Counted from the stretch's first letter, positions 1 to 7,636 are shown. The stretch: 9,672 bases of DNA from an uncultured Saprospiraceae bacterium (GCA_934699305.1 CAKUWM010000086.1:1-9672), one strand, 5' to 3'. The notes: a model not told the origin generated them from the letters alone. Translations and numbers: made by a program.

Positions 1-1
1 C

Positions 2-583
2 GGCGTATTTAATATGTCAGGGGCTGTGTTTACCAAAGGGTTATTGGACCCGGACGAACCCTTTCTAATGAGCTATCATGGCGATATTGATGATACAGTT
101 CCAATAGATAGCAATTCAGTATTTTTTGGTCTTGCATACCTATATGGCTCACGAACCATCCACAAAGAAGCAGATGCAATTGCTTTGCCTAATACCTTGA
201 CAGTTGCTGCCGGTGGCAACCACACCGATATATATTCCGACCCTAAATACGCCGGTACTCTTGGTCTTTACGTTTATAATAGCATTAACTTATTTTATCC
301 AAGATTGTGTGGAATTAGCCTTAGTAGTCATTATGCCAATAGACCTTCCTTAAGCATCCATGCCTTTCCCAACCCGGTAAGTGATTATATGAATGTTGAA
401 TGTAAAGAAAAGGTTGATGAGATTTGGTTGGTAAATTCAAGAGGTGAAATTGTCTTACGAAAAAATATTGTATCAAATCATTCTTCGTTCAATGTTTCAA
501 ACCTTGCATCAGGAAATTATTTTATCATTCCCATTAAAGATAATTCAGCATACAAACCTATTTCAATTCAGGTATTACATTAA
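2..583 (+). CDS. Secreted alpha/beta-hydrolase (esterase-like), C-terminal part with T9SS type A sorting domain; 5' end outside window
   Basis: The frame is open from the left edge, so the true start lies upstream and the N-terminal part with any nucleophile-elbow serine is not visible. Seen: SYHGDIDDTVP fits the HG-x-x-D-x-x-VP motif that carries the acid residue of alpha/beta hydrolases (Asp codon at 89-91), and GGNHTDIY (His codon 221-223) is placed like the catalytic histidine. From about nucleotide 353 the protein changes to a beta-rich tail beginning with HAFPNPVSDYMNVE and containing LVNSRGEIV and ASGNYFI. This matches the Por secretion-system (type A) C-terminal sorting domain of T9SS cargo. 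Inferred: a cell-surface or secreted esterase/peptidase-like hydrolase, exported by Sec and then T9SS, with the tail cleaved on export. The substrate cannot be told from this fragment. The gene ends 9 bp before the converging ketosynthase gene, with no obvious terminator hairpin between them. Confidence 0.85.
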   Translation, partial: GVFNMSGAVFTKGLLDPDEPFLMSYHGDIDDTVPIDSNSVFFGLAYLYGSRTIHKEADAIALPNTLTVAAGGNHTDIYSDPKYAGTLGLYVYNSINLFYPRLCGISLSSHYANRPSLSIHAFPNPVSDYMNVECKEKVDEIWLVNSRGEIVLRKNIVSNHSSFNVSNLASGNYFIIPIKDNSAYKPISIQVLH

Positions 584-592
584 TAATTAAAT

Positions 593-1738
593 CTATACCA
601 CAGTTAGATAAACCAAAGAGTAGCTAAATCGGGCACTTTCCGGAATAAATAAGAGTATTTTTTCTCCTGTCCGGAGACTTTTATCTTGCATCAATCCATC
701 AAGCATAGCATACGCTGATGCAGCTCCTATATTCCCTATTTTAGTTAGATTGGTGTACCATTTGGATTGAGGTATTTCTATATTGTTATTTTCTAACTCA
801 TTTTCCAACTTTTTCCAGAAAAACATGGAAGAAAGATGTGGGAGAAAATAATCAACATCACCAATGTCAAGTTTTCTTTTCTCAATAATAGTTTGTAAAA
901 ATTGGACACCGACAGGTACAACATTCTCTCCTAATAGCCGTATATCTTGCTTATATGAAAATACACTGTTTTTAATCCACTCTTCGGGATTCATTTCTCC
1001 AAAAGATAGGATTTGTCCGTCCTTATCTTTTTCAGCTCCAAGATACATACATGTTTCATACTGATCGGCAAAAGATCCAATTTCAATCCATTCGATTTTG
1101 AAATTCATCCTACCTTCATCCGGGCGGTTTCTGAGCAAGAACGCTCCGGCACCATCAGACAACATCCAGCGTAAAAAATCCTTTTCAAAGGCAAGAATTG
1201 GATTATCCTCCAACAATTGCAAATTTTCGATTTCAGCTTTAAAATTATTGCCTTGTAAATATTGGGAAACGCGTTCACTCCCGGTTGATACTGAGGTTTC
1301 AAATTGACCACTCAATACCGTCATATAAGCGTATTTCAGAGCCTGCATACCCGTACAACAAGCACCGGCGGAGCTAACAATTTCCAAATTTGTGACCGGC
1401 AATTCACCATGCACCATAGATGCAAGTGAAGGAAGTAACATATCCGGACTTGAGGTACCACATGCCAATACTTTCATCTCATCCATTGAACACTGTTCAT
1501 CAAACAACCCCTTTACAGCATTGGCGACCATTTGTGCATTAGTATAAACAAATTTTCCCTCTCTATTCAGCGAATAAAACCTATTTTTTATTCCATTACT
1601 TCGTAAGATAATATTTCGCGACCTCGATGGCTTGTCGCCAGCAAAACCCAAAATATCCTCCATGTGTTCATTATCTATGGGCTCATTTGGATAAAATATA
1701 CTCACCCTTGTAATAAAAACATCATTCAGTTGACTCAT
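593..1738 (-). CDS. StlD/DarB-family beta-ketoacyl synthase III (dialkylresorcinol/flexirubin type)
   Basis: A 381-residue thiolase-fold ketosynthase, full length for the KAS III group. Visible active-site residues: Cys128 in GACCTGMQAL, His301 in FLPHLSS and Asn336 in IGNIGAAS, so the Cys-His-Asn triad is complete. The stretches SRNIILRSNGIKNRFY, AFEKDFLRWMLSDGAGA, KIEWIEIGSFA and IPESARFSYS are what I remember as hallmarks of the StlD/DarB branch rather than housekeeping FabH. Family knowledge: these enzymes condense two acyl thioester precursors and cyclise them to a cyclohexanedione, which an aromatase (DarA) turns into a dialkylresorcinol, used for example in flexirubin pigments. Here the gene stands alone: no DarA, acyl carrier protein or aryl-polyene genes are in the window. 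The start is fixed by a TAA stop directly before the ATG; AGAAGG lies 3 nt further upstream (1742-1747). The product is inferred from recalled family motifs; the exact substrate is unknown. Confidence 0.85.
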   Translation of the reverse strand: MSQLNDVFITRVSIFYPNEPIDNEHMEDILGFAGDKPSRSRNIILRSNGIKNRFYSLNREGKFVYTNAQMVANAVKGLFDEQCSMDEMKVLACGTSSPDMLLPSLASMVHGELPVTNLEIVSSAGACCTGMQALKYAYMTVLSGQFETSVSTGSERVSQYLQGNNFKAEIENLQLLEDNPILAFEKDFLRWMLSDGAGAFLLRNRPDEGRMNFKIEWIEIGSFADQYETCMYLGAEKDKDGQILSFGEMNPEEWIKNSVFSYKQDIRLLGENVVPVGVQFLQTIIEKRKLDIGDVDYFLPHLSSMFFWKKLENELENNNIEIPQSKWYTNLTKIGNIGAASAYAMLDGLMQDKSLRTGEKILLFIPESARFSYSLVYLTVV

Positions 1739-2034
1739 TTACCTTCTTGCTTTAAACATAGTTAACCATGAACGATAGATTTTAACCCATATCCCACATT
1801 AGACAAATGCTAAATCGATATACAAGCCGTAATCAATGGTTTAATATAAACCTCTGTAACGATTCGCACATCTCGACTTCCCTCATTTTCAGCAATCATC
1901 GGACTTATTAAACCTCAAGTGCTGAATCCGGTTAATCTATGTAGTTCATTATTGCACAGCCTTACATTCTTATAATTTCTACTAATTTGGATCACATTTA
2001 GTACAACCTTCAATGTATTTGCGCTAACAACGTG
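1739..2034 (-). other. Intergenic leader of the ketosynthase gene (about 290 nt)
   Basis: This gap has no convincing gene. If transcription starts at the promoter at 2035-2068, the whole stretch is an unusually long 5' untranslated leader. It holds several tiny ATG frames. The longest is a 29-codon frame at 1899-1810 on the minus strand (begins MIAENEGSRDVRIV), without a visible ribosome site or family resemblance. A 15-bp inverted repeat, GGTTTAATATAAACC, lies at 1838-1852 (6-bp arms, 3-nt centre) and is a weak candidate for an operator or a small hairpin. I recognise no riboswitch class. Confidence 0.4.
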
Positions 2035-2068
2035 CAAAAGTAGTATTTTTCAATCAGGATAAAGCAAA
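2035..2068 (-). promoter_or_regulatory. Predicted Bacteroidota-type promoter for the ketosynthase gene
   Basis: Read on the minus strand there is TACTTTTG (2042-2035), a full match to the -7 consensus TAnnTTTG, followed by CA as is common in this phylum. TTTG (2068-2065) lies 22 nt upstream as a -33 element, inside the 17-23 nt range known for flavobacterial promoters. It overlaps the 3' end of the upstream namZ gene (stop codon at 2050-2052). Transcription would begin near 2028-2030, about 290 nt before the ketosynthase ATG. Confidence 0.55.
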
Positions 2069-3273
2069 TACTTCTTTCTTATCTCTATAAATTTATCTAA
2101 TTCTGCCTTCCATCCCGCTCTAATTTCTTCCTCTGACTTTCCGGATATTACCTGAAGCCTAAACGAGTCTGTTCCCATTAACTTATCGATAAAATTATTT
2201 TTTAGAAAAAACTCAGTCTTCTTAGGAAAATCCCGATATGCTTGTATTAAATATGTAAGGTTAATCTTTTTTGTTTGCCTGATTTCATCCACTTTCTTAG
2301 CGCTTAAATCATAGCCCCTGCACTTCTTACCCAGTAAAAATGGAGACATTGCACCCGGCATTGGTTCAGGAATAAAATAATAATCACCTTTGACAGCCAT
2401 TGGGCTCCCATATACCTGAAATTGTTTATTGGTTCCACGCCCAACACTAAAATTGGTTCCTTCAAAAAGGCACAATGAGGGATATAATGCGATAGAAAGC
2501 TGATTCGGAAGATTTGGAGATGGCTTTACAGGCAGTGAGTAAGCCAACTTGTGATTATAATTCTTACAAGGAATCACCTTCAACCGACATTTGATACAAT
2601 CCTTCAACATATCTTCACTATTCATCATCCATGCAAGCTCACCCAATGTCATACCATGTACTATAGGAATCGGTATCACTCCCACAAAGGAAGTAAATTG
2701 AGGCTTCAATACCGGACCATCGACATAATGTCCATTGGGATTAGGCCTATCTAAAACTAAAAGGGATTTACCATGTACAGCACATGCTTCCATCAAATAC
2801 TTCAAAGTGGACAAATAAGTATAAAACCTGACTCCGACATCCTGTATGTCAAATATAACGACGTCTATACCAGCTAAATCAGTAGAATCCGGCGCCTTCT
2901 TTTTCCCATATATGGACACAATAGAGATACCTGTTGCTTTATCTTTGTCATCTTGAATATTAGCACCGGCATCAGCCTCTCCCCGAAATCCATGCTCAGG
3001 AGCAAAGATCTTTGATACCTGAATACCATTTTCCAATAAAACATCAACTAGATGCTTCCCTCCTGTCATTGAAGTCTGATTAACCAACAGCCCTACCCGC
3101 GCTCCCTTAATTAATGGTAAGTACAAGTCAATTTGATCCGCACCCGTATAAATTGGTAAACCCATTGGGCTTTTTTCATTCTTACTTGGTAAATTACGAT
3201 GCTTATTAATTGAAACTTCATGACAACTTAAAGAAATCAATCCTATTAGCAACATTATATATTGAATAACCAT
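2050..3273 (-). CDS. namZ: NamZ-type exo-beta-N-acetylmuramidase (DUF1343, GH171), predicted lipoprotein
   Basis: A 407-residue protein with an N-terminal lipoprotein signal: a hydrophobic run MLLIGLISLS followed by Cys17, then a polar linker. The mature part carries the conserved DUF1343 blocks: FAPEHGFRGEADAG (Glu93-His94; the Glu corresponds to the proposed catalytic position), IYGKKKAP, FDIQDVGVRFYTYLSTL (141-157), LDRPNPNG (174-181), DGPVL, VHGMTLGELAWM, PSPNLPN, ALYPSLCLFEGTNFSVGRGT (262-281) and QVYGSP. Family knowledge: NamZ enzymes release N-acetylmuramic acid from the non-reducing end of peptidoglycan fragments during cell-wall turnover or scavenging. The lipid anchor places it at the outer or inner membrane facing the periplasm. 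It follows the BatA-like gene by 36 nt on the same strand, so it is probably its operon partner. AAGG sits 3 nt before the ATG, giving AAGGTAAATG, the same context as the ketosynthase start. No MurNAc transporter, kinase or etherase gene is nearby. Confidence 0.9.
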   Translation of the reverse strand: MVIQYIMLLIGLISLSCHEVSINKHRNLPSKNEKSPMGLPIYTGADQIDLYLPLIKGARVGLLVNQTSMTGGKHLVDVLLENGIQVSKIFAPEHGFRGEADAGANIQDDKDKATGISIVSIYGKKKAPDSTDLAGIDVVIFDIQDVGVRFYTYLSTLKYLMEACAVHGKSLLVLDRPNPNGHYVDGPVLKPQFTSFVGVIPIPIVHGMTLGELAWMMNSEDMLKDCIKCRLKVIPCKNYNHKLAYSLPVKPSPNLPNQLSIALYPSLCLFEGTNFSVGRGTNKQFQVYGSPMAVKGDYYFIPEPMPGAMSPFLLGKKCRGYDLSAKKVDEIRQTKKINLTYLIQAYRDFPKKTEFFLKNNFIDKLMGTDSFRLQVISGKSEEEIRAGWKAELDKFIEIRKKYLLYPD

Positions 3274-3306
3274 TTACCTTACTTTAAAAATATTAAATTC
3301 TTCGTT

Positions 3307-5310
3307 TTAATAACCTTTATTTCGAATAAAATATGTCTCTGCCAACAAAAATAGTAAACCAGCTACAAGTAAATACTTCCATAGAACCATACCTAAATCT
3401 GTTTCATGTATAATAGAGGCCAAATTTTGTTGCGCATTTTTATCCCATACCTTAATATGGTCATTTTCAATAGATTTCAATTTATCCAATGATAAAAATG
3501 TCATACGACTTTCTTTGCGATCATAATTGAAAGCATATAACCCGTAATTCTCAAGTGAATATACACCCGGCAAAATAGATTCATTTCCCAGCTGGATAAT
3601 CGTCCTCCCATTTCTTTGCAACTGTTCCGGAATAAAAGTTTGCGGTCCATTGAACTTAATTATTGCATCTTGTCCATCCTTAACTTGATTTATTTCAAAA
3701 CTCTCATTTTTTCCAATAGTAAAAGCTATTTGTGGTCTTAGATTACTAAAACCTGCTTTAAACAAAAAAGGTACCAATACTTCACCATTCTTTACCAAAT
3801 CGCTATACATTGGATCAATCGGTGCTGCACACAAATACACTTTCCCTGCGCCTCTTCCATACTTGACAAGAAAAGGGTATCCATCTCTGTAAGAAAGAAG
3901 AGATATTGCGCCTGAGGCCTTTTTGGTATTTATTTTCAAATTCCTTTGGGTAACAGGAAGTTTAAGACCTATCGTTTTACCTTCAAAAACATTTTGAAAA
4001 ATTACATCTTCTTTATTGATTGATTGGACCTTGTTTTCAATAGTTACCATTTGCCCATCTGTACCCATCCCAAATGCCTGAGAAAGTTGAATATTAGCGC
4101 CGTACGCTGTTGCATTAGGGAATATGACAACATTGGAACCGTTGTCGATTGCCTTTTTTAATTCGGCAATAAGACCTGTTGAAACACTTTTTAATTCATT
4201 CAAAACAATTAATGGAAAATCCGGAAAACGGCTAAAATTAACCCTTGAAATTTCTTCATTTGTAACACTAAAAAGTCGAGATGATTCAAGTGCAGTAGAT
4301 AAATATCTATTGACATTATTCTCATTGATAATCAACACATTCGCTTTCTTAATATCTTTCCAGGCTATAAAATAATTATCGTCAAAATGTATTGGATTGT
4401 CATTTATTACCAACTCAGCCGATTGATAGTCACTTCCGGAACTCAGTATCGGTACGGTATCTACAAATGATTTGTCTGCTCCCAACTGAATAATAGGAAG
4501 AGGTTTATTATTACCATTAAATTTTAATATCGGTTTTATCGTACTCGACTTAGACCCATCATTAACCACTTTATACACCAATTTATTAGCGACCCCGGGT
4601 AAAGAAACCTGATCTTTAAAATACGCCGTATCAATATATACATTAGGCATTGAAGTTGTCTGTATAGGCACCAAATTAACTTGGATAGAAGTGTCATTTA
4701 ATGCATTTAAATCAGTAGTATTTTCTTGAAAATCACTGATAAAAAAAGAATTATGTTTCCCTTGACCGGCAAGTTTAAAACTTTGTTGCATAGTGTGAAA
4801 AATACCACCAAAGGTCTTCACCTGAGGTGTAATTGTCTTTTCTTTCAGTGAAAAAACCACCTCTTCTTTGTTGAGCCACGAATTACCTATTCCTTGATTA
4901 TCATTTGTCAAAATCATAAATTTATCATCTGCCCCATAACCATTAATAATCTGAAGGGCAATATCTTTTCCTTCTTCCAACAAATTATGATCGGTAGAAA
5001 TACTTCCCATAGAAAAACTATTGTCTAAATAGAGAATGTTGTAATTGACGCCTTGAGTAATCTTACCTTTCGTTTCAAAAAAGGGTTGAGCGAAGGCGAA
5101 AACAAGTGCTAAAATGGCTAAGCATCTGGCTAATAGAACCAACCATTTATTTATTTTTTTTCTGCTGTTAGAGGATTGCTGTATAGCCTTCAAGAATGCT
5201 ACATTCGTAAAATGAACTTTCTTGTATCTCCTAAAATTAAATAAATGAATGATGATCGGTATAGCAATAGCCAATGATGCAATTAAGAAAGCAGGAAACA
5301 AAAATTTCAT
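3307..5310 (-). CDS. BatA-domain, VWA-like membrane protein
   Basis: A 667-residue protein when started at the ATG at 5310, which gives the family-typical N-terminus MKFLFPAFL. An in-frame ATG 8 codons upstream (5334) is less likely because it lies upstream of the predicted transcription start. Domains seen: the BatA N-terminal module with two membrane segments (about residues 4-24 and 56-77) around the basic signature HLFNFRRYKKVHFTNVAFLK; a von Willebrand A-like domain with a MIDAS motif, Asp96-x-Ser98-x-Ser100 in YLDNSFSMG, and a second acidic site in FFISDFQE; a central beta-rich region; a class I amidotransferase-like stretch around VLIINENNVNRYL and VVIFPNATAYGAN; and one C-terminal membrane helix ending in ETYFIRNKGY. 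Such proteins are common and poorly understood in Bacteroidota; BatA itself belongs to the Bat aerotolerance loci. No other bat gene or MoxR ATPase lies beside it here. It leads a likely two-gene operon with namZ. Confidence 0.85.
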   Translation of the reverse strand: MKFLFPAFLIASLAIAIPIIIHLFNFRRYKKVHFTNVAFLKAIQQSSNSRKKINKWLVLLARCLAILALVFAFAQPFFETKGKITQGVNYNILYLDNSFSMGSISTDHNLLEEGKDIALQIINGYGADDKFMILTNDNQGIGNSWLNKEEVVFSLKEKTITPQVKTFGGIFHTMQQSFKLAGQGKHNSFFISDFQENTTDLNALNDTSIQVNLVPIQTTSMPNVYIDTAYFKDQVSLPGVANKLVYKVVNDGSKSSTIKPILKFNGNNKPLPIIQLGADKSFVDTVPILSSGSDYQSAELVINDNPIHFDDNYFIAWKDIKKANVLIINENNVNRYLSTALESSRLFSVTNEEISRVNFSRFPDFPLIVLNELKSVSTGLIAELKKAIDNGSNVVIFPNATAYGANIQLSQAFGMGTDGQMVTIENKVQSINKEDVIFQNVFEGKTIGLKLPVTQRNLKINTKKASGAISLLSYRDGYPFLVKYGRGAGKVYLCAAPIDPMYSDLVKNGEVLVPFLFKAGFSNLRPQIAFTIGKNESFEINQVKDGQDAIIKFNGPQTFIPEQLQRNGRTIIQLGNESILPGVYSLENYGLYAFNYDRKESRMTFLSLDKLKSIENDHIKVWDKNAQQNLASIIHETDLGMVLWKYLLVAGLLFLLAETYFIRNKGY

Positions 5311-5313
5311 GGT

Positions 5314-5321
5314 CAAAAGTA
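5314..5321 (-). promoter_or_regulatory. -7 promoter element abutting the BatA-like start codon
   Basis: On the minus strand TACTTTTG (5321-5314) matches TAnnTTTG exactly, and the ATG of the BatA-like gene begins only 3 nt after it. A possible -33 TTG lies 16 nt upstream (5340-5338), one base short of the usual range. Transcription from here would start at or within a few bases of the ATG, giving a leaderless or nearly leaderless mRNA and ruling out the upstream ATG at 5334 as start. Confidence 0.5.
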
Positions 5322-5412
5322 CAATAAAATACATTTACAATTAAAATATGTCATACTAAGCATAACAATTAACGTATTAATTCTTAAAACCTATATTTTT
5401 AAAATATTAGAA

Positions 5413-5634
5413 ATGGCGAATTGGCTAAACGGGATAGGCGTCACCTTAATTTTGGTTTCATTTATTCTTTTGACTCTACGGAAAATATCTTCAGAAAGCA
5501 TATTGTATAAATCACTTAACTTTTTAGGTGCAGGATTGGCATGTATAGGAGCTTGGCTAATAGGTGTTTGGGCATTTGTGCTTTTAGAAGGTGTATGGAG
5601 TTTGGTAGCTTTATATTCAATTTTTAAAAAATAA
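5413..5634 (+). CDS. Small CBU_0592-type integral membrane protein
   Basis: A 73-residue, very hydrophobic protein with three predicted membrane segments: about residues 8-22 (IGVTLILVSFILLTL), 34-51 (SLNFLGAGLACIGAWLIG) and 53-71 (WAFVLLEGVWSLVALYSIF). The layout, with a short polar loop RKISSES after the first helix, Asn36 at the start of the second helix and a buried Glu59 in LLEGVWSLVALY, matches what I recall of the CBU_0592 family, short membrane proteins of unknown function. The ATG follows an A/T-rich stretch without a Shine-Dalgarno sequence, normal for this phylum. It is divergent from the BatA-like gene, and the next gene begins 226 bp downstream, so it is probably transcribed alone. 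The family assignment is from motif memory; the function is unknown. Confidence 0.75.
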   Translation: MANWLNGIGVTLILVSFILLTLRKISSESILYKSLNFLGAGLACIGAWLIGVWAFVLLEGVWSLVALYSIFKK

Positions 5635-5691
5635 CATAAGCCAAGTTATAGGGTAAAACAAAATTTTAAATTTGAAAAAGCACTAAATATT

Positions 5692-5767
5692 TTTTCAATA
5701 TTTTCAATAATCAGAATTATATTTCGTAATATCAATTTATATTTACTTTTTCAATATTATATATTGA
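5692..5767. repeat. TTTTCAATA repeats and a TCAATA/TATTGA palindrome upstream of the acyl-CoA dehydrogenase
   Basis: TTTTCAATA occurs as two perfect tandem copies (5692-5700 and 5701-5709) and a third copy at 5748-5756. The third runs into the 17-bp inverted repeat TCAATATTATATATTGA (5751-5767; 7-bp arms, 3-nt centre). It could be a binding site for a regulator of the downstream gene, but the region is so AT-rich that chance remains possible. Apart from this, 5635-5860 holds no gene that I can see. Confidence 0.4.
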
Positions 5768-5827
5768 CCAAAATGCATCGATCATATTTTTTCGATAAAA
5801 AATGAATCAATCCACTATTTACAATGT

Positions 5828-5835
5828 TATCTTTA
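5828..5835 (+). promoter_or_regulatory. Weak -7 candidate for the acyl-CoA dehydrogenase gene
   Basis: TATCTTTA differs from TAnnTTTG only at the last base and lies 25 nt before the ATG. I see no TTG at the right distance upstream, so this is a low-confidence call. The A-rich stretch directly before the ATG (AATAAAAAAA) replaces a Shine-Dalgarno site, as is typical of Bacteroidota. Confidence 0.25.
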
Positions 5836-5860
5836 CACAGAGGATAAACAAATAAAAAAA

Positions 5861-7636
5861 ATGGACACTAAAGTTGAAAAAATCAAAGGCGGAGCATTTT
5901 TAATTGAAAATTATGCTTTTGGTACGGATTATATTCCGGAAAGAATGAATGAGGATCAAAAAATGATTCGCGACGTTGTTAGAGAATTTGTGGAGAAAGA
6001 AATTTGGACAAGGGGCTATATTTTGGATCAGCAAGCTAAGCTCATGGATGAGGCAGGAGAATTAGGCTTAGTCGGCGCACATATTCCGGTAGAATACGGA
6101 GGTCAAGAATTTGACACAATAGTTAACACTATTATCGGAGAAGAATTGGGACGTGGCGATGCTTCTTTTAGCACAACTTTTGCAGCACATACCGGTATTG
6201 GGATGCTTCCTATTCTCTATTATGGCACCAGTGAGCAAAAAGCAAAATATCTTCCTAAATTAACCACAGGACACCTCAAAGCTTCCTATTGCCTGACTGA
6301 ACCCGGATCAGGTAGCGATGCCTTAGGCGCCAAAACCAAAGCCATTCTCAACGAAGCGGGAACACATTATATCCTAAACGGTCAAAAAATGTGGATTTCA
6401 AATGCCGGTTTTGCTGATATCTTTATCGTCTTCGCTCAGATAGATGGTGATAAATTCACCGGTTTTATTGTTGAAAAAGGTGCAGAAGGCATGACATTAG
6501 GCGAAGAAGAACATAAACTCGGTATAAAAGGCTCTTCGACTCGTCAAATCTTCTTTGAAAGCACTCCTGTCCCTAAAGAAAATATCCTTGGAGAAATAGG
6601 AAAAGGTCACCATATTGCCTTTAACGTCCTGAATATGGGCCGCTTTAAATTGGGTGTCTTAGTAGGTGGAGGATGTAAAATAACCACTTCCAGAGCTGTA
6701 CAATACGGACTTCAAAGAGAACAATTCAAAACTCCCATTGCAAATTTTGGCGCTATTCAATTTAAGTTGGCTCAAATGGCTATCAATGCATACGTTTTGG
6801 AATCTACCAACTACCGTATAGCCAATTTGCTTGAAGACTGGAAGACATCCGCCATGCAGGATGGCTTGCCATACCAACAAGCACTGCTCGATGCAGCTGA
6901 AGAATATGCCATAGAATGTGCCATTTCAAAAATTTATGGTAGCGAATCTATCGACTATAATGTCGATGAATTATTGCAAATCCATGGCGGATACGGCTTT
7001 TCGGAAGAATTTATTCCAGCAAGGCTATTTAGAGATACGCGAATCAATAGAATTTATGAAGGTACCAATGAAATCAACCGTTTACTACTGGTTAATATGT
7101 TACTTAGACGTGTCATGAAAGGCGAATTGGATATGGTTGGGCCGGCTTGGGCTGTCCAGAAGGAACTTGCAGGTATGCCTAAAATGGAAACCTTCGAAGG
7201 ACTTTATCCGGACGAAACCAAAGCCTTGAGTCACTTTAAGAAAATTTTATTAATTGTAGCAGGCGCAGGAGCGAAGTACCAAATGGATGGCAAGGTAGAT
7301 CTCAAAGATGAACAAGAAATTCTTATGAATATTGCAGACATAATGATTGACGTATTCAATGCCGAGTCTATCTTAGCGAGAATAAAAGAAGTCAACCTTA
7401 TGGATGACTCACTTCTTACTGAAAAAGAAGCTATCCTAAAGGTATTCTTCCACGATGCACAGGATAGAATTGCAAAAAATGCTGTTGATGCTTTAGCTTC
7501 TTTTGCATCCGGAGATGAATTAAAGATTATGCTCATGGGAATAAAACGATTTACAAAATTGGAACCTGTGAATGTCAAATCTCTACGTAAAAAAATTGCT
7601 ACAAAAATCATAGAAAAGGCGGAATACCCTTTCTAA
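5861..7636 (+). CDS. Acyl-CoA dehydrogenase, VLCAD/ACAD9-like long form
   Basis: A 591-residue flavoprotein, longer than the roughly 380 residues of short/medium-chain enzymes because of an extra C-terminal helical domain, as in very-long-chain acyl-CoA dehydrogenases. Domains in order: N-terminal helical domain (about 30-140), central beta domain with the FAD/substrate signatures YCLTEPGSGSDALG (143-156) and MWISNAGFADIFIVFAQ (177-193), C-terminal helical domain with FGAIQFKLAQM, QIHGGYGFSEE and RIYEGTNEINRL, then the extension (about 430-591). Glu400 in YEGT aligns with the catalytic base of MCAD/VLCAD, so the enzyme looks active. It would carry out the first step of fatty-acid beta-oxidation, acyl-CoA to trans-2-enoyl-CoA with FAD reduction, probably on long chains. 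No thiolase, hydratase/dehydrogenase or electron-transfer flavoprotein gene adjoins it, and it ends in its own terminator, so it is probably monocistronic. Confidence 0.93.
   Translation: MDTKVEKIKGGAFLIENYAFGTDYIPERMNEDQKMIRDVVREFVEKEIWTRGYILDQQAKLMDEAGELGLVGAHIPVEYGGQEFDTIVNTIIGEELGRGDASFSTTFAAHTGIGMLPILYYGTSEQKAKYLPKLTTGHLKASYCLTEPGSGSDALGAKTKAILNEAGTHYILNGQKMWISNAGFADIFIVFAQIDGDKFTGFIVEKGAEGMTLGEEEHKLGIKGSSTRQIFFESTPVPKENILGEIGKGHHIAFNVLNMGRFKLGVLVGGGCKITTSRAVQYGLQREQFKTPIANFGAIQFKLAQMAINAYVLESTNYRIANLLEDWKTSAMQDGLPYQQALLDAAEEYAIECAISKIYGSESIDYNVDELLQIHGGYGFSEEFIPARLFRDTRINRIYEGTNEINRLLLVNMLLRRVMKGELDMVGPAWAVQKELAGMPKMETFEGLYPDETKALSHFKKILLIVAGAGAKYQMDGKVDLKDEQEILMNIADIMIDVFNAESILARIKEVNLMDDSLLTEKEAILKVFFHDAQDRIAKNAVDALASFASGDELKIMLMGIKRFTKLEPVNVKSLRKKIATKIIEKAEYPF

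Noticed and set aside
583..593. Shared bidirectional terminator between the converging hydrolase and ketosynthase genes
   Set aside because: The gap is 9 bp of A/T with no stem that I can find; termination must occur inside the opposing genes or by another mechanism.
864..1307. Short plus-strand frames opposite the ketosynthase (864-1064, 1098-1307)
   Set aside because: They are antisense to conserved active-site regions and have no family signature.
5392..5400. TATATTTTT as promoter for the small membrane protein gene
   Set aside because: It lacks the G of TAnnTTTG and has no TTG at a suitable distance; in such AT-rich DNA this is not evidence.
5692..5767. CRISPR-like or iteron array
   Set aside because: Only three 9-bp copies, unevenly spaced and low in complexity; no spacers, cas genes or replication gene nearby.
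7231..7611. 126-codon minus-strand frame inside the acyl-CoA dehydrogenase
   Set aside because: It lies wholly antisense to a well-conserved enzyme, has no recognisable motif and reads like an antisense shadow of the plus-strand codons.
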